Assembly: GCA_023489025.1 (NCBI GenBank)
Contig: JAMDCN010000159.1
Coordinates: 1 to 11,645 of the forward strand
Length of the DNA stretch: 11,645 nucleotides
Reading direction: 5' to 3'
Origin: Deltaproteobacteria bacterium
GTDB lineage: Bacteria > Desulfobacterota_E > Deferrimicrobia > Deferrimicrobiales > Deferrimicrobiaceae
Part shown: positions 8,044 through 11,645 of the stretch, piece after piece
Position numbering within the stretch: position 1 is the first letter of the stretch
Layout of the letters: each line of letters begins with the position of its first letter
Notes under the pieces: model-generated
Databases searched by the model: none
Told to the model about the DNA's origin: nothing
The model's input: the letters and a program-made list of their open reading frames with translations, nothing else
Position numbers and translations under genes: made by a program

Positions 8044-9225
8044 TTACTCCTGGATCACCGGGTATTTGATGGAGCAGGTGACGTCCAGGCCACGCGCTTT
8101 CATGCCGCGGAAAAACGGCTCCGGCGGGACGCACGACTCCGCGCCGACCGCGCCGCGCTCCTTGATCACCCCCGAGCCCAAGAGGCGCAAGGTAAGCCCG
8201 ACGGGAAACCCGACGGTGAAGGGACCGCAGGCCATCCCCCACGGTTCGTAGGGGTGGCAGACCACCTCGACCTGAACGTGGCAGGCGCGCCCCTTTTGCG
8301 TTCCGGTCACGTCCACCCTGAGGACCTTGTGATCGTCGGGCTTGCCGCCCGGCCTGGGAAGCCGATCGCAGAGGGCGACGAGCACATCCCGCGGAGACAC
8401 CTCCGACCGGCCTACAGTGATCGGGTCCCTGGCCCCGAAACCCAGGCTGGCCAGGAAAAGGATCTTCTCTTCGAACGCCTTGGGCAGGGCCAGCTTGAAG
8501 CTCATGTCCTTGAGCCCCTTCGACTTGAAGGCCACCGGCATGGTGGCCACTTCGGAGTGGATGGTCGCGTACACGGTCTGCTTCCCCACGGGCGGCGGGA
8601 AGTCGATCTCCTCGCCGCGCGCGAAGGGGCCCAACTCCTTCCAGTCACCTCCCTCGTAAATGAAGCAATTGGCCACGAATTCGTCCAGAACGGTGTTCAT
8701 GGCGTACGGAATCGACAGCGGCGCGTCGGTCTTCGTGAAGTTGACGATCCCATCCCGGAGGTGAAGGGTCTCCACGGTGTCCAGCAAGTCCGCGGCGTAG
8801 CGACCCATGACGTTGACGATGCCCGGTGCGCTGCCCATGCCCAGAACCGCCGTCAACCCGGCCTTTTTCCACGCGGCATCCAGTTTCATCTGTTCACGGG
8901 CCCAGTGGAACAAGCCGCCCATGTCGGTGTAATGCGCGCCCTCGGCCAGGCAGGCGTTCATCACCTGCACGTTGAAAACGTGGCTCGTGCAGTTGGCGGC
9001 GGCCTGGCAGCCGCGCAGAGCCCGGCGCAGGTCGTCGTGCGCGTTTATGTCGCAGCAGACGATTTCCGCTTTGCCTCGGCACCAATCCTTTGCGCGCTGT
9101 TCCAACTGCGCCTTGGCTGATTCCCGGTCGATGAGCACGATGCTCTTGACGTCCAGGCTGTCGCCCAGATCCCTGATGGTCCCGCTCGCCTGCCTTCCAC
9201 CGCCGCCGACCACGGCCAGTTTCAT
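8044..9225 (-). CDS. lysine/saccharopine-dehydrogenase-like NAD(P) oxidoreductase
   Basis: A 393-residue soluble enzyme, first gene of the operon. The N-terminal Rossmann domain begins KLAVVGGGGRQASG (glycine loop about 7-15). It is followed by IDRESAKAQ at the second beta strand, YTDMGGLFHWAREQ (99-112) and GMGSAPGIVNVMGRYAADLL (129-148). The C-terminal domain has KQTVYATIHSEVATMP (215-230) and ends with LLGSGVIKERGAVGAES and EPFFRGMKARGLDV. This order and length match the lysine dehydrogenase/saccharopine reductase family, whose members oxidise a C-N bond of lysine, saccharopine or carboxyspermidine-type compounds. The start ATG 9225 has GGAGGAAGGAG a few bases upstream, and a sigma-54 promoter lies about 60 bp upstream. 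Family placement is firm; the substrate is open. Lysine deamination, or oxidative cleavage of an opine-like conjugate releasing the amino acid used by GabT, are the main options. Confidence 0.88.
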   Translation of the reverse strand: MKLAVVGGGGRQASGTIRDLGDSLDVKSIVLIDRESAKAQLEQRAKDWCRGKAEIVCCDINAHDDLRRALRGCQAAANCTSHVFNVQVMNACLAEGAHYTDMGGLFHWAREQMKLDAAWKKAGLTAVLGMGSAPGIVNVMGRYAADLLDTVETLHLRDGIVNFTKTDAPLSIPYAMNTVLDEFVANCFIYEGGDWKELGPFARGEEIDFPPPVGKQTVYATIHSEVATMPVAFKSKGLKDMSFKLALPKAFEEKILFLASLGFGARDPITVGRSEVSPRDVLVALCDRLPRPGGKPDDHKVLRVDVTGTQKGRACHVQVEVVCHPYEPWGMACGPFTVGFPVGLTLRLLGSGVIKERGAVGAESCVPPEPFFRGMKARGLDVTCSIKYPVIQE

Positions 9226-9285
9226 GGTCGCTCCTTCCTCCCTGGTAGCCTGTCACGAAGATTCGCCGCCCTGCCGATGGCAACG

Positions 9286-9301
9286 AGCAAGCGCCATGCC
9301 A
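9286..9301 (-). promoter_or_regulatory. sigma-54 promoter of the catabolic operon
   Basis: On the minus strand this reads TGGCATGGCGCTTGCT, an exact match to TGGCAYR-N4-TTGCW, with GG and GC separated by the required 10 bases. Transcription would begin near 9275, about 50 nt before the ATG at 9225. It faces the nine-gene operon and is divergent from a sigma-54 activator gene. Confidence 0.88.
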
Positions 9302-9410
9302 CCGAGAGAGACGGACAGCCGCCAAAGAAATAGCCTAATAATCTCACGGGGAAACACCGGTGACGGAACCCGCTGTCCTGAAACGTGGCGGTTCAACGGA
9401 TCGGCACGGT

Positions 9411-9447
9411 AATTTATTTTTGCATAAATTATACGTTCATGCATAAT
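9411..9447. promoter_or_regulatory. two AT-rich inverted repeats, candidate activator (enhancer) sites
   Basis: The first repeat is perfect: AATTTAT (9411-9417), 6-nt spacer, ATAAATT (9424-9430). The second has the same 7-N6-7 plan with one mismatch: ATTATAC (9428-9434), spacer, GCATAAT (9441-9447). Each also contains TGCATAA (9421, 9440). The two centres are 17 bp apart and stand out in a GC-rich region. They lie about 145-165 bp upstream of the predicted operon start, the usual range for sigma-54 enhancers, and the N6 spacing resembles TyrR-type boxes, which suits the activator's TyrR-like HTH. No experimental support. Confidence 0.6.
9420..9447 (+). promoter_or_regulatory. possible sigma-70 promoter of the activator gene
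   Basis: TTGCAT (9420-9425) and CATAAT (9442-9447) are separated by 16 bp; they match 4/6 and 5/6 of the -35 and -10 consensus. This is the only AT-rich stretch before the activator's start at 9518. It overlaps the inverted repeats, so the activator would probably repress or modulate its own gene when bound. Moderate-to-low confidence because AT-rich palindromes produce such matches easily. Confidence 0.4.
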
Positions 9448-9502
9448 GGGGCCTTTCAAATGTGGATTCACGGCAACAGGGTTACTGTTGAAAGTTCCAC
9501 AC

Positions 9503-9510
9503 GGGGAGGA
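9503..9510 (+). promoter_or_regulatory. ribosome binding site deciding the activator start
   Basis: GGGGAGGA lies 7 nt before ATG 9518-9520. The earlier in-frame ATG at 9446 has no such site and would sit inside the inverted repeats. Confidence 0.75.
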
Positions 9511-9517
9511 AGACGCG

Positions 9518-11293
9518 ATGCCGCAAGAACCGGATCGGGTAGCCGATACTCCGTTGAAAAACAAAGGCAACTCCGACATGGACGCCTTCAATTCCTCCAT
9601 GTTGAACTCAACGACCAACGGGGTGCTCGCGACCGATACCGCGGGCATCACCTTGCTGGCCAACAAGGTGGCGATTCGGAGCCTCGGTGTCGTTCCGGGT
9701 TTGCACCTGCGGGAGGTTGTGCCGGAGTTGTGGATTCACGCGGAACAAACCATCGCGGACGGTGTTGCGAGAAGGAGTCTGTTCGTCAAGAGGGGAGAGA
9801 TTACATACCTCGCAACGGTAAGCCCCATTCAGGTGAAAAAAAATCTCGCCGGCATCCTATGCGTCCTCACCGACAGCACCGAACTGGAAGTGACAGCTAA
9901 AAAGTTGAGATTTTTCCAGGAATTGGCGTGGGAACAAGACGCCATCATCAACTCGTCTTCGGACGGCCTGTGGATTTCCGACGGAGATGGCAACGTCCTC
10001 CGCATCAATCCCGCGTCGGAACGCCTCAACGACATAAAAGCGGACGAGGTCGTCGGGCACAACATGAGAGATCTCGTGGCCGCGGGGCTTTTCGACAGGT
10101 CCGTCACCCTCGATGTGATCCAGACCCGCGCGACCGTCAACATCGTGCAAACCCGGGGGAAGCGAAATCTGATGGTAACAGGGAACCCGGTATTCGACGA
10201 TGCGGGAAACCTGATCCGCGTGGTCGCCAACGAGCGCGACCTCACGGAGATCGACGAACTGCAGCGCGAGCTGGAAGAACAGCAATTGATCAAGGATCGA
10301 TTTCGCAATCAGATCCTCGAAATGCAGCTCGAGGAGCTGGAGTCGCGGCGGATCATCGCGAAGAGCCCGCCGATGGTTAAAGCGCTTCGCCAGGCACAGA
10401 AGGTGAGCACCGTCGATTCCACCGTGCTGATCCTCGGAGAATCCGGGGTAGGGAAAGGGTTGATCGCGGACATTATCCACAAGTACTCCTCTCGTTCCGA
10501 AAAGCCGATGATCAAGATCAACTGCGGCGCCATCCCCGAATCGCTGATCGAAGCGGAGTTGTTCGGGTATGAGAAAGGCGCCTTCACGGGAGCGCAAGCT
10601 ACCGGAAAGCCAGGGCATTTCGAGATGGCGGACATGGGAATCATCTTCCTCGATGAGATCGCCGAGTTGCCGTTCTCCTCCCAGGTCAAGATTCTTCGTT
10701 TCCTCGAGGACAACAGGGTCGTCCGCGTCGGAGGAACGAGTAGCCGACAAATCAACGTCCGCATTCTCGCCGCTACCCACCAGGACCTCGCGGCTCTGGT
10801 GGAGAAGGGGAAGTTCCGCCTGGATCTGTATTACCGGTTGAACGTGATCCCCATCCACGTGCCGTCTTTGCGGGAACGGAAGGAGTGCATCCTTCCGCTC
10901 CTGCGCTACTACCTGAATTATTTCGCCCAGAAGCATGGGATCAAGAGACACTTGTCCTGCGCGGCTTACGACGCCTTGCTGTCCTACCAATACCCGGGGA
11001 ATGTGCGGGAGCTCATGAACCTGTGCGAACGCCTCGTTGTCATGTCGGAAACGGAGTTGATCGATCGATCGGGCCTCCCCGGCGGCATATGCAACAGTTC
11101 GGAAGACGGAATTCCCGGCGAGAAAAAACCCGCCAACGATGTCATGTCCTTGCCGGAAAAACGGGAGAGCGTGGAGCGCGAGACGTTGATAAGGGCTCGC
11201 GACCAATACGGAAGCCAGTGTCGGATCGCATCCGCCCTGGGCGTCAGCCAGGCGACCGTGGCCCGGAAAATGAAGAAATACGGCATATCATAA
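9518..11293 (+). CDS. PAS-PAS-AAA+ sigma-54-dependent activator with TyrR-like HTH
   Basis: A 591-residue cytoplasmic enhancer-binding protein. A first PAS domain lies at about 24-127 (STTNGVLATDTAGITLLANK) and a second at about 138-245 (SSSDGLWISDGDGNVLRINPA). A short charged coiled coil follows (about 245-278), then the AAA+ motor: Walker A GESGVGKG (307-314, Lys313), GAFTGA (354-359) that contacts sigma-54, Walker B GIIFLDE (374-380), and FRLDLYYRL (433-441) with the arginine finger. The C-terminal Fis/TyrR-type helix-turn-helix ends with ASALGVSQATVARKMKKYG (571-589). Known relatives with this order, such as RocR and PrdR, switch on amino-acid catabolism in response to a small molecule, often sensed through PAS. 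Here it is divergent from a sigma-54 operon and upstream of a sigma-54-driven gabD, so it very probably controls both. The last Walker A residue is Gly where Glu is common; the key Lys is intact. Confidence 0.95.
   Translation: MPQEPDRVADTPLKNKGNSDMDAFNSSMLNSTTNGVLATDTAGITLLANKVAIRSLGVVPGLHLREVVPELWIHAEQTIADGVARRSLFVKRGEITYLATVSPIQVKKNLAGILCVLTDSTELEVTAKKLRFFQELAWEQDAIINSSSDGLWISDGDGNVLRINPASERLNDIKADEVVGHNMRDLVAAGLFDRSVTLDVIQTRATVNIVQTRGKRNLMVTGNPVFDDAGNLIRVVANERDLTEIDELQRELEEQQLIKDRFRNQILEMQLEELESRRIIAKSPPMVKALRQAQKVSTVDSTVLILGESGVGKGLIADIIHKYSSRSEKPMIKINCGAIPESLIEAELFGYEKGAFTGAQATGKPGHFEMADMGIIFLDEIAELPFSSQVKILRFLEDNRVVRVGGTSSRQINVRILAATHQDLAALVEKGKFRLDLYYRLNVIPIHVPSLRERKECILPLLRYYLNYFAQKHGIKRHLSCAAYDALLSYQYPGNVRELMNLCERLVVMSETELIDRSGLPGGICNSSEDGIPGEKKPANDVMSLPEKRESVERETLIRARDQYGSQCRIASALGVSQATVARKMKKYGIS
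11235..11269 (+). repeat. first copy of a 35-bp exact direct repeat (inside the activator HTH)
   Basis: This stretch, coding for the LGVSQATVAR part of the activator's DNA-binding motif, is identical to bases 11611-11645 at the window end. The base before each copy differs (G against C). Here it is in its natural coding context. Confidence 0.95.
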
Positions 11294-11488
11294 GCACACC
11301 AAGAACAGCCGCTCGTTCCGAACGGATCCATGCAATCCTGAATAGCCGAAACGCTTGCGCGGCGTCGGAAAACACCGTTCGCCCGTCGGCCAGGCAGGCG
11401 GCTGCATCTTGTGGATCGTATGTTTCTTCAAGCAATTCCTTCCGATAGAAGACGGCTCTACCCTCACAGGATCCCCGGTACACGTCTC
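11294..11488. other. intergenic stretch before the gabD promoter
   Basis: About 195 bp with no gene. A weak hairpin with no following T-run is visible just after the activator stop: CCGCTCG (11309-11315) against CGAACGG (11319-11325), with one G-T type mismatch. No copy of the AT-rich inverted repeat found at 9411-9447 is evident, so the enhancer serving gabD is either degenerate or is the distant one. Confidence 0.5.
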
Positions 11489-11504
11489 TGGCATGTCTAT
11501 TGCT
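11489..11504 (+). promoter_or_regulatory. sigma-54 promoter of the gabD-like gene
   Basis: TGGCATGTCTATTGCT matches TGGCAYR-N4-TTGCW exactly with the 10-base GG-GC spacing. The start would fall near 11515, about 42 nt before the ATG at 11557. It shares TGGCATG and TTGCT with the operon promoter on the other side of the activator gene. Confidence 0.87.
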
Positions 11505-11556
11505 CCCGGAGAAATAGCACTTGGTGCGGATATTTCCGCCTCGATGGAGGGACATC

Positions 11557-11645
11557 ATGATTCCCATAAAAGACGAATACCTCTTCCGCCGGAAGTGCTA
11601 CATCAACGGCCCCTGGGCGTCAGCCAGGCGACCGTGGCCCGGAAA
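11557..11645 (+). CDS. gabD: 5' end of a succinate-semialdehyde dehydrogenase-like gene (partial)
   Basis: ATG 11557 is preceded by GGAGGG with a 5-nt spacer. The first 18 codons read MIPIKDEYLFRRKCYING, matching the opening of GabD-type enzymes (the -LFR..-.ING pattern, as in E. coli GabD). GabD oxidises succinate semialdehyde with NAD(P)+ to succinate and would complete GABA degradation begun by GabT. From codon 19 (11611) to the window edge the sequence is an exact copy of activator HTH DNA. It reads PWASARRPWPG in the gabD frame, where the family usually has a W-x-x-A-x-x-G stretch. The first residues after the junction (PWASA) look plausible but the rest does not. Either the end of the contig is chimeric or the gene is disrupted. 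Identification rests on few residues plus context. Confidence 0.65.
   Translation, partial: MIPIKDEYLFRRKCYINGPWASARRPWPG
11611..11645 (+). repeat. second copy of the 35-bp exact direct repeat, at the window end
   Basis: Identical to 11235-11269 up to the last base of the window, so the match may continue beyond it. It falls in codon 19 onward of the gabD-like gene and in a different reading frame from the activator. Such a terminal repeat suggests a mis-assembled contig end. Confidence 0.95.

Noticed and set aside
8017..9120. Plus-strand frame of 367 codons
   Set aside because: Antisense to the LysDH-like gene; Arg/His/Gly-rich shadow translation without motifs.
9446..9517. Upstream ATG of the activator (24 extra residues)
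   Set aside because: No ribosome site and it sits in the inverted repeats; ATG 9518 has GGGGAGGA at 7 nt.
9857..11206. Long minus-strand open frame (449 codons) opposite the activator
   Set aside because: It lies wholly antisense to a gene with clear AAA+ motifs, its translation has no recognisable domain and unnatural composition, and GC-rich DNA commonly keeps the opposite frame open.
11309..11325. Intrinsic terminator after the activator
   Set aside because: Only a 7-bp imperfect stem with a 3-nt loop and no T-run follows.
11440..11470. IHF-like site upstream of the gabD promoter
   Set aside because: The nearest match (CTTCAAGCAATTC) misses three consensus positions; not supportable.
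1..11645. CRISPR array, tRNA/rRNA genes, insertion sequence or phage genes
   Set aside because: No spaced repeat series, no tRNA-like cloverleaf or rRNA stretch, and no transposase or integrase motif was noticed on reading; the genes form an ordinary metabolic neighbourhood.

Overview
The window (about 11.6 kb, GC-rich) looks like a chromosomal piece of a Gram-negative-type bacterium. A sigma-54 lifestyle, GGAGG ribosome sites, a Sec-exported amino-acid binding protein and PAS/AAA+ regulation of amino-acid catabolism would fit a deltaproteobacterial-type genome. That placement is inference; no rRNA or other marker gene is present.

Layout. At the left edge is the 3' end of an unrecognised plus-strand gene (2-367), which overlaps tail to tail a small predicted membrane protein (339-599, minus). 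From 9225 down to 669 runs one unbroken minus-strand series of nine genes with gaps of at most 75 bp: a lysine/saccharopine-dehydrogenase-like NAD(P) enzyme; a complete polar-amino-acid ABC importer (binding protein, permease, ATPase); a GabT-type class III aminotransferase; a CoA-acylating (methyl)malonate-semialdehyde dehydrogenase; an EamA/DMT permease; a NimA-like flavin-binding protein; and an isochorismatase-family cysteine hydrolase. The last three are packed within 1-4 bp of each other, and the permease and ATPase overlap by 4 bp. Facing away from this operon is a PAS-PAS-AAA+-Fis/TyrR-HTH sigma-54 activator (9518-11293, plus). It is followed by the start of a gabD-like succinate-semialdehyde dehydrogenase at the right edge (11557 to the end).

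Regulation. Two exact matches to the sigma-54 -24/-12 consensus are visible: one on the minus strand in front of the catabolic operon (9286-9301), one on the plus strand in front of gabD (11489-11504). Between the operon promoter and the activator lie two AT-rich inverted repeats of the same 7-N6-7 geometry (9411-9447). They are good candidates for the activator's enhancer sites and overlap a possible sigma-70 promoter of the activator gene itself.

How it works together (inference). The importer brings in an amino acid or amino-acid conjugate. The LysDH-like enzyme oxidises it. GabT converts the released or imported omega-amino acid (GABA, beta-alanine or similar) to a semialdehyde. GabD and MmsA then feed succinate or acetyl/propionyl-CoA into central metabolism. 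The activator senses the substrate or a product through its PAS domains. The true substrate is not given by sequence; the LysDH-like enzyme next to GabT and two semialdehyde dehydrogenases is the most interesting open question.

Caution: the last 35 bases of the window repeat exactly a piece of the activator's HTH coding sequence and interrupt the gabD-like reading frame, so the right edge may be an assembly artefact.
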